Shown here: positions 46,352 through 56,423 of the stretch, one piece after another
Layout of the letters: each line of letters begins with the position of its first letter
Position numbering within the stretch: the first letter of the stretch is position 1
NCBI RefSeq assembly: GCF_000705555.1
Contig: NZ_JMQN01000043.1
Span: forward strand, 1 to 64,000
Direction of reading: 5' to 3'
DNA length: 64,000 bases
Source of the DNA: Marinobacterium lacunae
Lineage (GTDB): Bacteria; Pseudomonadota; Gammaproteobacteria; Pseudomonadales; Balneatricaceae
The notes under the pieces: model-generated
Told to the model about the DNA's origin: nothing
Database searches by the model: none
Seen by the model: only the letters and a program-made list of their open reading frames with translations
Program-made: the position numbers and the translations under genes

Positions 46352-47146
46352 ATGTTCCGTCATTTAAAGGCTCAAACGATAGTTTCCAAGGTTCTGTTGA
46401 TATGTGGTTTGGCCGCGATGGGTGTTGGCTGTGCGTATGAATCACGCACGGCGTCTCGAGCGGGCACGTACAACGGGCCCCCGGTGGATGTTGGTCAGGG
46501 GCAGGCATGGACGTTTGTCACGCTGGATGAAACGGGTGAGGCCACCAATCTGGGTGTGCGGTTTAGCGAAACGGCTTTGTCCGGTTTGCCTGAGCATGCC
46601 GAGCACGGGGAAGCCGAGTATCTGCTCAGCCTGCCACCAGAGGCTTCGGTATCCGGGTATAACCATGTGACGCTGGATTGGAACCCCCAGGGGCATATTC
46701 CGCCGGGGGTGTACGACCTGCCGCATTTTGATTTCCACTTTTTTGTAATCGATGATGCAAAGCGTAACGCCATTACAGCGACGGGGGATGATCTTGCCAG
46801 AGCCCGCAAAGCGCCGGAGCCTAGCTATATGCCAGTGGACTACGTACTGCCCGAAGGCACGGAAGTGCCGCGAATGGGAGCCCACGCGATCGACCCCGGT
46901 AGCGATGAGTTTCAGGGCAAAGCGTTCACTCAAACCTTTATCTACGGATTCTACGATGGCGACATCATCTTTATGGAGCCGATGATGACCCACGCTTTTC
47001 TGCAGGCCCACCCGCAGGTCTCCATGCCAGTGAAACAGCCGCCTGAATACGCTGCACATTTTAGCTATCCGGCCTTTTATGGTGTCTACTATGATGCTGA
47101 CCTTGCAGAGTATTCCGTGGTGCTGGAACAGCTGATGAAGCATTAA
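46352..47146 (+). CDS. Exported lipoprotein, TTHB210/DUF5602-like
   Basis: 264-aa lipoprotein candidate: the signal ends in GLAAMGVGC with lipidated Cys27. The mature part contains YLLSLPPEASVSGYNHVTLD and GVYDLPHFDFHFFVIDDAKR, a His-rich segment, and FIYGFYDGDIIFMEPMMTHA, a pattern I associate with the DUF5602/TTHB210 family of unknown function. ATG 46352 has GGGAGG seven bases upstream; the long frame from 45746 is antisense to the previous gene. About 240 bases between this gene and the divergent DUF4399 gene show no recognised element. Confidence 0.75.
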   Translation: MFRHLKAQTIVSKVLLICGLAAMGVGCAYESRTASRAGTYNGPPVDVGQGQAWTFVTLDETGEATNLGVRFSETALSGLPEHAEHGEAEYLLSLPPEASVSGYNHVTLDWNPQGHIPPGVYDLPHFDFHFFVIDDAKRNAITATGDDLARARKAPEPSYMPVDYVLPEGTEVPRMGAHAIDPGSDEFQGKAFTQTFIYGFYDGDIIFMEPMMTHAFLQAHPQVSMPVKQPPEYAAHFSYPAFYGVYYDADLAEYSVVLEQLMKH

Positions 47147-47191
47147 GCACGCAGTGCACTGCTGCTAGTTGGAGCTGGCAGCTGGGATGAT

Positions 47192-47218
47192 GAAGGTGCT
47201 TTCGGGCACCTTTTTTTA
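47192..47218 (+). terminator. Terminator before purT
   Basis: GAAGGTGC-TTTCG-GGCACCTTTTTTT is an intrinsic terminator 45 bases after the lipoprotein stop and about 60 bases before purT. Confidence 0.88.
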
Positions 47219-47275
47219 TGTTCATCGCTGTTACAATAGCGCCCAATTTCAGCTTGCCATGAAAAGGATACAACC

Positions 47276-48451
47276 ATGTTGGGAACAGCCCTCACCCTGG
47301 GTGCTACTCGTGTCATGCTCTGCGGTTGTGGAGAGTTGGGCAAAGAGGTGGTGATTGAACTCCAGCGTTTTGGTATCGAGGTTATCGCCGTTGACCGCTA
47401 TGACAATGCCCCGGCGATGCAAGTCGCCCACCGCAGTCATACAATCAATATGCTCGATGGTGCAGCGCTTCGCCGCGTGATCGAGCTGGAAAAGCCTGAC
47501 CTCATCGTGCCGGAGATTGAGGCGCTGGCGACCCAAACCCTGCTGGAGCTCGAAGGTGAAGGGTTCAAGGTGGTACCGACGGCCCGCGCGGCCCGACTGA
47601 CCATGGATCGAGAGGGGATTCGCCGTCTGGCGGCTGAGGAGTTGGGCTTGCCGACATCGCCCTACCGTTTTGCCGACACTGAGCACGAATACAGGGCGGC
47701 TGTTGTCGAGATTGGTCTACCCTGCGTCGTCAAACCGGTTATGAGCTCCTCAGGCAAGGGGCAGTCGCTGGTGCGCGAAGATACCGATATCCAGACAGCC
47801 TGGGAGTATGCTCAGGCGGGCGGTCGAGCGGGTCAGGGGCGGGTGATTGTCGAAGGTTTTATAGACTTCGATTATGAGATCACGTTGCTGACCGTTAATG
47901 CCGTCGACGGTATCCAATTCTGCGCACCGATAGGACATCGTCAGGAGGGGGGGGACTATCGCGAGTCCTGGCAGCCGCAGGCAATGTCGCCGTTGGCGCT
48001 GGAGCGTGCTCAAGACGTTGCCCGGGCGGTTGTCGAGAATTTGGCGGGGTTCGGTATCTACGGCGTTGAGCTGTTCGTCAAAGGCGATGAAGTGTGGTTC
48101 AGCGAGGTTTCGCCCCGTCCGCATGATACCGGTCTGGTGACGCTGATCTCCCAGGACCTGTCCGAATTCGCACTGCATGTGCGCGCAATTCTCGGGCTGC
48201 CTGTCGGGCCGATCCGTCAGCGTGGTGCCAGTGCGTCGGCTGTTATCCTGGGTGAGGGGCACTCAGTGAATCTGCGTTTTGCGGGTATCGCCGAGGCGCT
48301 GGCGCAATCCGATACCCAGTTGCGCCTTTTCGGCAAGCCTGAAATTGCCGGGAGTCGCCGCCTGGGTGTGGCGCTGGCATGCGCCGAGTCGATCGATGAA
48401 GCAATAGCCAAGGCGAAACGCGCGGCAGCCTGTGTCAGAATCGAATATTGA
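47276..48451 (+). CDS. purT: Formate-dependent phosphoribosylglycinamide formyltransferase PurT
   Basis: 391-aa ATP-grasp enzyme that makes formyl-GAR from GAR, formate and ATP, the folate-independent third step of purine synthesis. N-terminal [20 protein letters not shown], the formate/GAR-binding [14 protein letters not shown], the ATP-grasp segment [17 protein letters not shown] and [17 protein letters not shown] are visible. Length matches E. coli PurT. No PUR-box was recognised. It is separated from its neighbours by terminators or gaps, so it is probably transcribed alone. Confidence 0.96.
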   Translation: MLGTALTLGATRVMLCGCGELGKEVVIELQRFGIEVIAVDRYDNAPAMQVAHRSHTINMLDGAALRRVIELEKPDLIVPEIEALATQTLLELEGEGFKVVPTARAARLTMDREGIRRLAAEELGLPTSPYRFADTEHEYRAAVVEIGLPCVVKPVMSSSGKGQSLVREDTDIQTAWEYAQAGGRAGQGRVIVEGFIDFDYEITLLTVNAVDGIQFCAPIGHRQEGGDYRESWQPQAMSPLALERAQDVARAVVENLAGFGIYGVELFVKGDEVWFSEVSPRPHDTGLVTLISQDLSEFALHVRAILGLPVGPIRQRGASASAVILGEGHSVNLRFAGIAEALAQSDTQLRLFGKPEIAGSRRLGVALACAESIDEAIAKAKRAAACVRIEY

Positions 48452-48560
48452 TCAACTGCCGGCCGCAGGAAATTGCGGCATGCGGGGCGGGGGCTTCAGT
48501 CAACGCGCCGATTATGGGACAGTGTCACAATTCGCTATCAAACGGATATAGATTGATCTG

Positions 48561-49340
48561 ATGAGCAAACTTAAAGTGCTGGTAGTCGATGACGCCCGGT
48601 TTATCCGTGAACGGGTGACGTCGATGGTGCGTGATGCCTTTCCCGAAAGCGTTGTTGATGCGTTCGAGAATGGCCGGGATGCGGTGAAAGCGATGCAGGC
48701 ACGCCAGTATGACCTCATCCTGTGCGACTGGGAGATGCCGCAAATGAGCGGCCTCGAACTGTTGCAGTGGACCCGGAGCCGTCCCGAATACAACACGGTG
48801 CCGTTCCTCATGGTGACCAGTCGTGGTGAGCGTGAATACGTGCTCAAGGCGATTCAGGCCGGGGTAAACGATTACCTGGGTAAGCCGTTTACCAGCGAGC
48901 AGTTGGTACAGAAAATCGTCAAGGCTCTGGGTAAAGGCGGGCGTTTGAGTCTGGAGCAGCAGGAACGGGCGGCCAAGCTGTTGCAGGAGGATAAATCCCG
49001 CAAGGAGCCCGCTGCGAAGTCGATGCCCAAGCCCAAGGGGCTGGCGCAACTGCGTTGCAGCGATCAGACCTTCAAGTGCGCGATCAAGGACTTGACGCTG
49101 CGTGAAGTGAAGGTGGTGATCAAGAACGAACACGTTTTTCCTGTACTGCTTGAGCAGGTTGTGGTCGATATCGAGCAACTTTCCGGCGATTCTGTTGCCC
49201 GTATAAACGGTTTTGTGCTGTCTGTGCAGGCAACCGAGGCGAGGATGGACTCACCCTATGTGGAGGTGAGGGTGCAGTTTGCCGACGATGACCCCGACAA
49301 GATGGCGCATCTATCCAAATATATAGCCAGCGTACGCTAA
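48561..49340 (+). CDS. Response regulator with C-terminal PilZ-like domain
   Basis: 259-aa soluble protein. Residues 1-122 are a CheY-like receiver with acidic pair VLVVDDARFIRER, phospho-acceptor in LILCDWEMPQMSG, Thr/Ser in MVTSRGE and Lys in YLGKPFTSEQ. A flexible Lys/Pro-rich linker (about 145-160) leads to a beta-rich domain with a LRCSDQTFKCAIKDLTLREV start that looks PilZ-like but lacks a clear RxxxR c-di-GMP motif. Output is probably protein-protein contact in motility or surface behaviour. A lipoprotein gene follows by 11 bases, likely one operon. Confidence 0.82.
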   Translation: MSKLKVLVVDDARFIRERVTSMVRDAFPESVVDAFENGRDAVKAMQARQYDLILCDWEMPQMSGLELLQWTRSRPEYNTVPFLMVTSRGEREYVLKAIQAGVNDYLGKPFTSEQLVQKIVKALGKGGRLSLEQQERAAKLLQEDKSRKEPAAKSMPKPKGLAQLRCSDQTFKCAIKDLTLREVKVVIKNEHVFPVLLEQVVVDIEQLSGDSVARINGFVLSVQATEARMDSPYVEVRVQFADDDPDKMAHLSKYIASVR

Positions 49341-49351
49341 GGAGTCGCCGC

Positions 49352-50044
49352 ATGTCGGTGAAGAGATTGTTCAGGCCGTTGCTTGGCGCGGCGGTCGTGG
49401 CCGCCTTGTTGGCCGGCTGTGCGGGCAAACCGCCGGAGCCTGTGAAACCTCAGGATTCTGTAACGCCAAAGGCACTTAATGTGTCCCGGCTCGGCGGCTA
49501 TGGCGCCGAACAACAACTGGCATTGTCATTAATTTCACACTATCTGGGCGCACCGCTTTACCGGATGTCCAACCCGCTGCCGATGAGTCGTGATTACCGC
49601 GTCGGTGGGGCGATCCATTCGCCCAATGAACAGCAGGTGGTGGTGACGATGCGCAATCTTGATGAGAAACGCTGGGCGCTGGTTACCCTGTCGGTATCAC
49701 CGGGTGCGGTGATGAATGCCTTTGATGTGGTGCGCAACGGGCAGCCCGGCTATGCACTGGTGCTCAAGCACGCACGCATCTGCCTGGTTGAGGGGGCCGA
49801 TCAGCCTCCTGTATGGGGTGGCACCGGCTGGGCGTTTTCAAAAACCGGCCCAGGCCATTTTGAGTGCAGTGGCCAGACCAACGGATCGCTCTATCAGCCC
49901 TATAGCGGTATGCCCGGCTTGATGGGTGCCTATGCCGAATCGGGTGATACCGTATTGTACGAGGAAAGCTGGCCGCGTCTGAAAGAGATCGCGACCGGTT
50001 TGGCGACTGTGTTTCCTCACCTCCAAGTACCGCGTATTTACTGA
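49352..50044 (+). CDS. Lipoprotein of unknown function
   Basis: 230-aa lipoprotein: basic N-terminus, hydrophobic stretch and lipobox LLAGC give lipidated Cys23. The mature part (NVSRLGGYGAEQQLALSLIS, KARICLVEGADQPPVWGG-like segment and two Cys) shows no family I recognise. An AAGGAG precedes the ATG 11 bases after the REC-PilZ-like gene, so it is probably co-expressed with that regulator. Two cysteines (about residues 150 and 172) could form a disulfide in the periplasm. Confidence 0.75.
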   Translation: MSVKRLFRPLLGAAVVAALLAGCAGKPPEPVKPQDSVTPKALNVSRLGGYGAEQQLALSLISHYLGAPLYRMSNPLPMSRDYRVGGAIHSPNEQQVVVTMRNLDEKRWALVTLSVSPGAVMNAFDVVRNGQPGYALVLKHARICLVEGADQPPVWGGTGWAFSKTGPGHFECSGQTNGSLYQPYSGMPGLMGAYAESGDTVLYEESWPRLKEIATGLATVFPHLQVPRIY

Positions 50045-50079
50045 CGCGGTACCGTTTTCCTGTTACCGGACCTGTTTTC

Positions 50080-50919
50080 ATGCTCAGCTATCAGCACGGC
50101 TTCCATGCCGGCAATTTTGCCGATCTCCACAAGCATCTTGTTCTGACCCTGCTGCTTGATTCCCTCAATCGCAAAGCCAAGCCCTGGAGTTACCTCGAAA
50201 CGCATAGCGGCAGGGCGCTCTACGATCTGGATGATGCGCAAGCGCAGAAGACAGGGGAGTACCGCCAAGGGATTGCGCGAGTCTGGGAAACAGAGTGGCC
50301 TGAACCCTTGCGCCTGTATCTGGAGCAGGTTAAACGGGTGAATAGCGGTGGCGCTTTGCAGCACTATCCGGGGTCGCCCACTATCGCCGCGGGTATGGCC
50401 CGTGATGACGATCGTATCCGGCTGATGGAGCTGCACCCGACAGAGGTTGAAGCGCTACGCTGTGTATTCGAGCGCGATGCACGGGTTGCTGTGCATCACC
50501 GGGATGGCTACGAGGGCGTTGGTGCGTTGTTGCCGCCAACGCCGCGCCGCGGGATGGTGCTGATCGATCCCTCATATGAGGTCAAGGAAGAGTACGCGCA
50601 GGTCGTGCGTTTTCTGGCAAAGGCCCAGCGGCGCTGGCCCACCGGCATATTTGCCATCTGGTATCCGTTGCTGGCCGCCAACCGCTGGCAGGGCCTGATT
50701 GAGGGCGTTAAGGCTGAGGCTCAGGGGGCAGTTCTGCGCAGTGAGCTGAAAGTGGCACCCGAGGATAGCGGCGGTATGTACGGGGCCGGGATGTTGGTGG
50801 TCAATCCGCCCTGGCAGCTCGACCAGCAGCTTGAGCAGGCTGTGCCGTTGCTGGCTCAGGGGTTGGGGTGTGATACGCCCGGCTCTGTGCTGTGCGAGTG
50901 GGTCGTGGCACCGGAATAA
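50080..50919 (+). CDS. rlmJ: 23S rRNA (adenine2030-N6)-methyltransferase RlmJ
   Basis: 279-aa methyltransferase modifying A2030 of 23S rRNA. It opens with the characteristic LSYQHGFHAGNFADLHKHLV and TLLLDSLNRKAKPWSYLETH SAM-binding region, has catalytic motif GMVLIDPSYEVKEEY (D-P-P/S-Y type), and IFAIWYPLLAANRW. Length matches E. coli RlmJ. Also known to matter for use of external DNA as nutrient in E. coli (YhiR). It lies 35 bases after the lipoprotein gene; co-transcription is possible. Confidence 0.94.
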   Translation: MLSYQHGFHAGNFADLHKHLVLTLLLDSLNRKAKPWSYLETHSGRALYDLDDAQAQKTGEYRQGIARVWETEWPEPLRLYLEQVKRVNSGGALQHYPGSPTIAAGMARDDDRIRLMELHPTEVEALRCVFERDARVAVHHRDGYEGVGALLPPTPRRGMVLIDPSYEVKEEYAQVVRFLAKAQRRWPTGIFAIWYPLLAANRWQGLIEGVKAEAQGAVLRSELKVAPEDSGGMYGAGMLVVNPPWQLDQQLEQAVPLLAQGLGCDTPGSVLCEWVVAPE

Positions 50920-50940
50920 ATGGCAGGTTTCTGAAAAGGC

Positions 50941-51207
50941 TCAGTAAAGAGCCTTTTCGTCGCGTACCAGATCCTTGAGCAGTTCCAGAAACAGCAGGTC
51001 GGCGTCGCTCTTTTCGATGGCAATCTTCACGTTGGTCGTGTTTGAGAGCTCGTCGGCGATCAGCTGATCCACGTCCTTTTCATTGATATGCTTGCGGGCT
51101 ATCTGCTTGGCAATATCGCAGATTTCCGGCTCGTTGATCACCTTGCGAATAAACAGCATCAGCTCGTCGATGACGCGCTCTTTGTTCTTGATCTCGGATA
51201 CTTTCAT
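50941..51207 (-). CDS. Small helical cytosolic protein, unknown
   Basis: 88-aa charged, helical protein (KVSEIKNKERVIDELMLFIR, IAIEKSDADLLFLELLKDLV) with no membrane segment and a single Cys. No family is recognised. Start 51207 follows AAGGAG at proper spacing, so the 99-aa frame to 51240 is rejected. It converges on rlmJ with only 20 bases between stops and stands upstream-adjacent to the ilv leader region, read away from it. Confidence 0.7.
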   Translation of the reverse strand: MKVSEIKNKERVIDELMLFIRKVINEPEICDIAKQIARKHINEKDVDQLIADELSNTTNVKIAIEKSDADLLFLELLKDLVRDEKALY

Positions 51208-51625
51208 CAGTGCTACTCCTTGTCGCCTTATGCCGCTCACTATAACCCGAGCGCTTTAAGCTGCCTATAGGTCTGTTTTTGCGTCATAAAACAGCCTGTC
51301 CGGTTGATCAAAATATAGCTAAGTGCGAAAATGTCGGGCTCTTTTTGGCCTGTGGCGCAGGAAACCCCCGTCCACAGGCGCATTGTATGTGGCTAATTAA
51401 GCAGTACCCGGCTTAGGGCTCAGAACAGATAAGACCAAGCGAAGTGATCCTTGCTCCGGTCTGCTCCGAATCCACCGCTCATTCAGATGGGTATCCGAAC
51501 TGATCGGATCGTGTCCGTGACGGCGTCACCAACGCCGGGGTTACGGGTGTGGGTTCAGAAGCACTTAACTTGAACTGTTTACCACCGGCACACTGGGTTG
51601 TCGGTGCTGAGTAGAGGGTAATAAC
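51208..51625. other. Leader/promoter region of the acetolactate synthase operon
   Basis: 418 bases with no supported gene. A CCTGTGG/CCACAGG hairpin lies near 51351-51380 and GTGACGGCGTCAC near 51516-51529. I see no T-run terminator and no leader peptide rich in Ile, Leu or Val, so classical ilv attenuation is not visible even though such a long upstream region would fit it. Confidence 0.45.
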
Positions 51626-53347
51626 GTGGAACAACTTTCAGGCGCAGAAATGGTAGTACGCGCCCTTCGTGATGAGGGCGTCAAGTACATCTACGGCTAT
51701 CCGGGCGGCGCGCTTCTGCATGTGTATGACGCGCTGTTTCAGCAGGACGATGTTCAGCATGTCCTGGTGCGCCATGAGCAGGCTGCCACCCATATGGCTG
51801 ATGCCTATGCGCGCGCGACCGGAAAGGCCGGCGTTGCGCTGGTCACCTCAGGACCTGGGGCTACCAATGCCGTAACGGGTATCGCAACCGCCTTTACCGA
51901 CTCTATCCCGATGGTGGTGATCACCGGCCAGGTCATGAGTCACCTGATCGGCGAAGACGCCTTCCAGGAAACCGACATGCTCGGTATCTCCCGTCCGATA
52001 GTGAAGCACAACTTCAGCGTTCAGCGGGCTGAAGATATTCCGTCGACGATCAAGAAGGCATTCTATATCGCTCAGAGTGGCCGTCCGGGTCCTGTTGTCG
52101 TGGATATCCCCAAGGATATGACCACGCCGACCGATCGCTTCCCGTATGAGTATCCGAAGTCGGTCAAGCTGCGCTCCTATAACCCGATCAGCCGCGGCCA
52201 CAGCGGGCAGATTCGCAAGGCTGTGGATATGTTGCTGCAGGCGCGTCGCCCGGTCATCTACACCGGTGGCGGTATTGTCATTGGCGATGCCAGCGCTGAA
52301 CTGACCGAACTGGCGAAACTGCTGAATTTCCCGGTCACCAATACCCTGATGGGGCTTGGCGGCTATCCGGGTACCGACCGTCAGTTCCTCGGTATGCTGG
52401 GGATGCACGGTAGCTACGAAGCCAACATGGCGATGCACCATGCCGACCTGATCCTGGCCGTCGGTGCGCGTTTTGATGACCGCGTCACTAACGCCACCGA
52501 TAAGTTCTGTCCGACCGCACGTATCATCCATATCGATATCGACCCGGCTTCGATCTCCAAGACCATACGCGCTGATGTACCGATCGTCGGACCCTCCAAG
52601 GTGGTGCTCGAAGAGATGGTGTCTCTGGTTAAAGAGAGCACCAAGAAGCCCGATGCGGCGGCCATCGATAGCTGGTGGAAGCAGATCGACGAGTGGCGCG
52701 GCCGTCATGGCGGTCACTACCGTACCGACGACTCCGAACTGATGAAGCCGCAGCAGGTCATCGAGATGCTGAGCAAGGTCACCAACGGTGATGCCTTTGT
52801 CTGTTCCGACGTAGGTCAGCATCAGATGTTCGCGGCGCAGTATTACAAGTTCAACAAGCCGAATCGCTGGATCAACTCCGGTGGCCTCGGCACCATGGGT
52901 TTCGGTTTCCCGGCGGCGATGGGCGTGAAGATGAACTTCCCGGATGCGGATGTTGCCTGCGTAACCGGTGAGGGCAGTATCCAGATGAACATCCAGGAGC
53001 TCTCCACCTGCAAGCAGTACGATATTCCGGTGAAGATCCTCTGCCTGAACAACCAGTCTCTGGGTATGGTGCGACAGTGGCAGGATATGAACTACGAGTC
53101 ACGTCACTCGCAGTCCTACATGAAATCCCTGCCGGACTTCGTCAAGCTGGTCGAGGCGTATGGTCATGTCGGCATGAAGGTCGACAAGTACGCCGATCTT
53201 GAAGGTGCGATGCGCGAAGCATTTGCATTGAAGGATCGACTGGTCTTCATGGATATCGCAGTCGACCCGTATGAGCATGTCTACCCGATGCAGGTGCCGC
53301 GAGGCTCAATGCGTGACATGTGGCTGAGCAAGACGGAGAGGACCTGA
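51626..53347 (+). CDS. ilvI: Acetolactate synthase large (catalytic) subunit
   Basis: 573-aa thiamine-diphosphate enzyme making acetolactate or acetohydroxybutyrate, first common step of valine/leucine/isoleucine synthesis. Catalytic Glu51 is in [16 protein letters not shown]; the FAD-binding middle domain has [10 protein letters not shown]; the ThDP motif runs from [12 protein letters not shown] near residue 448 to [12 protein letters not shown]. Start is GTG with GAGGG upstream. The regulatory subunit gene starts three bases after this stop. The pair is IlvIH-type; ilvB is an equally used symbol. Confidence 0.96.
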   Translation: MEQLSGAEMVVRALRDEGVKYIYGYPGGALLHVYDALFQQDDVQHVLVRHEQAATHMADAYARATGKAGVALVTSGPGATNAVTGIATAFTDSIPMVVITGQVMSHLIGEDAFQETDMLGISRPIVKHNFSVQRAEDIPSTIKKAFYIAQSGRPGPVVVDIPKDMTTPTDRFPYEYPKSVKLRSYNPISRGHSGQIRKAVDMLLQARRPVIYTGGGIVIGDASAELTELAKLLNFPVTNTLMGLGGYPGTDRQFLGMLGMHGSYEANMAMHHADLILAVGARFDDRVTNATDKFCPTARIIHIDIDPASISKTIRADVPIVGPSKVVLEEMVSLVKESTKKPDAAAIDSWWKQIDEWRGRHGGHYRTDDSELMKPQQVIEMLSKVTNGDAFVCSDVGQHQMFAAQYYKFNKPNRWINSGGLGTMGFGFPAAMGVKMNFPDADVACVTGEGSIQMNIQELSTCKQYDIPVKILCLNNQSLGMVRQWQDMNYESRHSQSYMKSLPDFVKLVEAYGHVGMKVDKYADLEGAMREAFALKDRLVFMDIAVDPYEHVYPMQVPRGSMRDMWLSKTERT

Positions 53348-53349
53348 TC

Positions 53350-53844
53350 ATGCGTCATATCATTTCAGTTCTGTTGGAAAACGAACCGGGTGCGCTGTCG
53401 CGGGTTGTCGGACTCTTCTCGCAGCGTAACTACAACATCGAGTCGCTGACTGTGGCGCCGACTGAAGATGCGACCCTGTCGCGTCTGACCGTCACCACAA
53501 TCGGCAACGATCGTGTGGTTGAGCAGATCACCAAACAGCTGAACAAGCTGATTGACGTGGTCAAGGTGGTTGATCTTTCCGAAGGCGATCACATCGAGCG
53601 TGAGCTGATGATGATCAAACTCAAGGCCAACGGCCAGATGCGTGCGGAGATCAAGCGTACCTGCGATATTTTCCGGGGTCAGATCATCGATGTTACGCCG
53701 AACACCTATACGGTTCAGCTGATCGGGGCATCGGATAAGCTCGATGCGTTCATTGCATCGCTCGGTAACATGGCCAGCATCATGGAAGTTGTGCGTTCGG
53801 GCGTGTCCGGCATCGCACGTGGCGAGAAGGTGCTGAGCCTCTAA
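53350..53844 (+). CDS. ilvH: Acetolactate synthase small (regulatory) subunit
   Basis: 164-aa regulatory subunit with an N-terminal ACT domain (RHIISVLLENEPGALSRVVG, NYNIESLTVAPTED) that binds valine for feedback inhibition and a C-terminal ACT-like half (IKRTCDIFRGQIIDVTP). Length fits IlvH rather than the shorter IlvN. ATG 53350 follows the large-subunit stop by two bases with GGAGAGG upstream. A strong terminator follows at 53870. Confidence 0.96.
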   Translation: MRHIISVLLENEPGALSRVVGLFSQRNYNIESLTVAPTEDATLSRLTVTTIGNDRVVEQITKQLNKLIDVVKVVDLSEGDHIERELMMIKLKANGQMRAEIKRTCDIFRGQIIDVTPNTYTVQLIGASDKLDAFIASLGNMASIMEVVRSGVSGIARGEKVLSL

Positions 53845-53869
53845 CGGGTTCTGCCGCTCTTGCACTTAG

Positions 53870-53896
53870 AAAGCCGCCTTTGGGCGGCTTTTTTGT
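53870..53896 (+). terminator. Terminator of the ilvIH operon
   Basis: AAAGCCGCC-TTTG-GGCGGCTTTTTT, a compact stem with a T-run, 26 bases after the ilvH stop. Confidence 0.92.
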
Positions 53897-54010
53897 GCGC
53901 GCCGAAAAGTGGGTAAGAGGTGGCACGGGGACGCGAGGGCAGGGAACCAAGAATCCGCTTTTCAGTCTAGAGAACGGAGAGTCATAGAAGCGGGGACCAA
54001 CAAGGTGTTT

Positions 54011-54223
54011 ATGCGGATAGCGATTGCTATTGTTGCCTGTCTGCTCACTATCTGGGTGGTGCAGGCCTTCGCCGCTCCGGCACCCTGGTATCTGTGGGAG
54101 AGTCGTGTCGACCAATACCGGATTTGCCTGCAGTATTCGCCGGGCGATGCTTGGGTCAAGGCCGGAGGGCCTTTCGGTGATGCAAGATGTCGTACACCCT
54201 ACGCTCCAAAAGGGCACCGCTGA
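54011..54223 (+). CDS. Small exported protein, unknown
   Basis: 70-aa protein with a hydrophobic N-terminus (RIAIAIVACLLTIWVVQAFA) that should act as signal peptide or anchor, and a short mature part WYLWESRVDQYRICLQYSPG with two Cys that could pair. I recall similar tiny proteins in pseudomonads but know no function. It sits between the ilvIH terminator and convergent ilvY. The upstream AAGG is weak, and a longer frame to 53909 has no better start. Confidence 0.55.
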   Translation: MRIAIAIVACLLTIWVVQAFAAPAPWYLWESRVDQYRICLQYSPGDAWVKAGGPFGDARCRTPYAPKGHR

Positions 54224-54251
54224 GAGGGTGGTGTTACTCAAGGGTAGCTTT

Positions 54252-55127
54252 CTAGGATAGGGACCAGAAGGCGTTGATCAGGGGGCTGCGCAGTTTCTTT
54301 TCGAGGGCAAAAAGCCCGATTTCGTAAGGTTCCAGCTCGGGCTGGACCTCGAGTACGCGGACTTTATCGGCCAGCGGGCTGTTTTCGAGAACGATGCGTG
54401 GCACCACCCCGATTCCAAAACCCAAGCTCACCATACTGACGATAGCCTCGTTGCCCGCAACCTGAGCGTAGATGCGGGGCTTGATGCCGCGTTCACTGAA
54501 CCACTGGTTGACGCGATTTCGAGCCACGCCGCTTTCGGACAGGATCAGCGGTATCTCCTGCCATTGTTGGCGCGAGAATGGAAGCTTGGTGGGTAGTTGC
54601 TCCTGCGCTTCCAGCGGTGCGATGAACAGTAGAGGTGTTATACCGATAGGGCGAAAGGCGAGGCCCTTGGTCAGTGTGTCGGGACGTGCCGCTATCGATA
54701 TCTCCTCATGGCCGGAGAGGACGTGCCCGATGGCGTGCTCCGGATCGCCCGTATGCAGCTTTATCTCCACTCGTGGGTACTGACGACGAAATTTGCGCAG
54801 CATCTGGTACAGAAAGCTGTAACTTGCGGTAACCGAGCAGTACACGCTGATCTCGCCGTGCAGCTCCTTGGCATCCTCAAGCAGTGAATTGCGGATCAGA
54901 TCCCACTGCGTCAGCGTGTCGCGGGCATAAGCCTGAAAGCGCTCTCCTTCTCTGGTCAGCCGCACGCTTCGGTTGTCCCGCTCGAACAGTTCAACGCCAA
55001 GCTCCTCCTCAAGCAGCTTGATAGAGCGGCTCAGAGTGGAGGGGCTGACATGGCAGAGATCGGCCGCGCGGCCAAAGTGCAGGCTGTCGGCAAGGGCGAG
55101 AAATAGGCGTAAAGGTTTGGTATCCAT
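54252..55127 (-). CDS. ilvY: IlvY, LysR-type activator of ilvC
   Basis: 291-aa LysR-family regulator that activates ilvC when bound to acetolactate or acetohydroxybutyrate. The winged HTH (FLALADSLHFGRAADLCHVS, then STLSRSIKLLEEELGVELFE) matches IlvY closely, and the ligand-binding domain has SGHEEISIAARPD and FGIGVVPRIVLE. It is divergent from ilvC with 145 bases between starts, the classical ilvY-ilvC arrangement, with a T-N11-A-like inverted repeat in the gap. Confidence 0.95.
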   Translation of the reverse strand: MDTKPLRLFLALADSLHFGRAADLCHVSPSTLSRSIKLLEEELGVELFERDNRSVRLTREGERFQAYARDTLTQWDLIRNSLLEDAKELHGEISVYCSVTASYSFLYQMLRKFRRQYPRVEIKLHTGDPEHAIGHVLSGHEEISIAARPDTLTKGLAFRPIGITPLLFIAPLEAQEQLPTKLPFSRQQWQEIPLILSESGVARNRVNQWFSERGIKPRIYAQVAGNEAIVSMVSLGFGIGVVPRIVLENSPLADKVRVLEVQPELEPYEIGLFALEKKLRSPLINAFWSLS

Positions 55128-55145
55128 GATGTTTTAAATATTAGC

Positions 55146-55182
55146 ACACTGCGTTGCATATATATCATTTTACGCAATGTGA
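55146..55182. promoter_or_regulatory. IlvY-binding site between ilvY and ilvC
   Basis: CACTGCGTTGC and, 18 bases on, ACGCAATGTG form an interrupted inverted repeat around an AT-rich core, typical of LysR-type operators. Its place between the divergent starts, with one copy near ilvY, fits autoregulation plus ilvC activation. Confidence 0.65.
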
Positions 55183-55194
55183 CGGATAGCCTAA

Positions 55195-56289
<1,095 letters not shown>

Positions 56290-56305
56290 TCCCAGTATCG
56301 GTTTG

Positions 56306-56330
56306 AAAACCCGGCTTCGGCCGGGTTTTT
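56306..56330 (+). terminator. ilvC terminator
   Basis: AAAACCCGGC-TTC-GGCCGGGTTTTT, an intrinsic terminator 16 bases past the ilvC stop. Confidence 0.92.
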
Positions 56331-56423
56331 GCGTTTTGGGCTGTTATCACCATTCTTTCATTTGACTGGGCGGGCAAACTGGCACACTGTTTTGTGCAGT
56401 GCACAATAAATTGGAGGTGTGCT

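Noticed and set aside
51400-51625. Ile/Val/Leu leader peptide and attenuator before the acetolactate synthase genes
   Set aside because: No short frame rich in these residues and no T-run hairpin was found.
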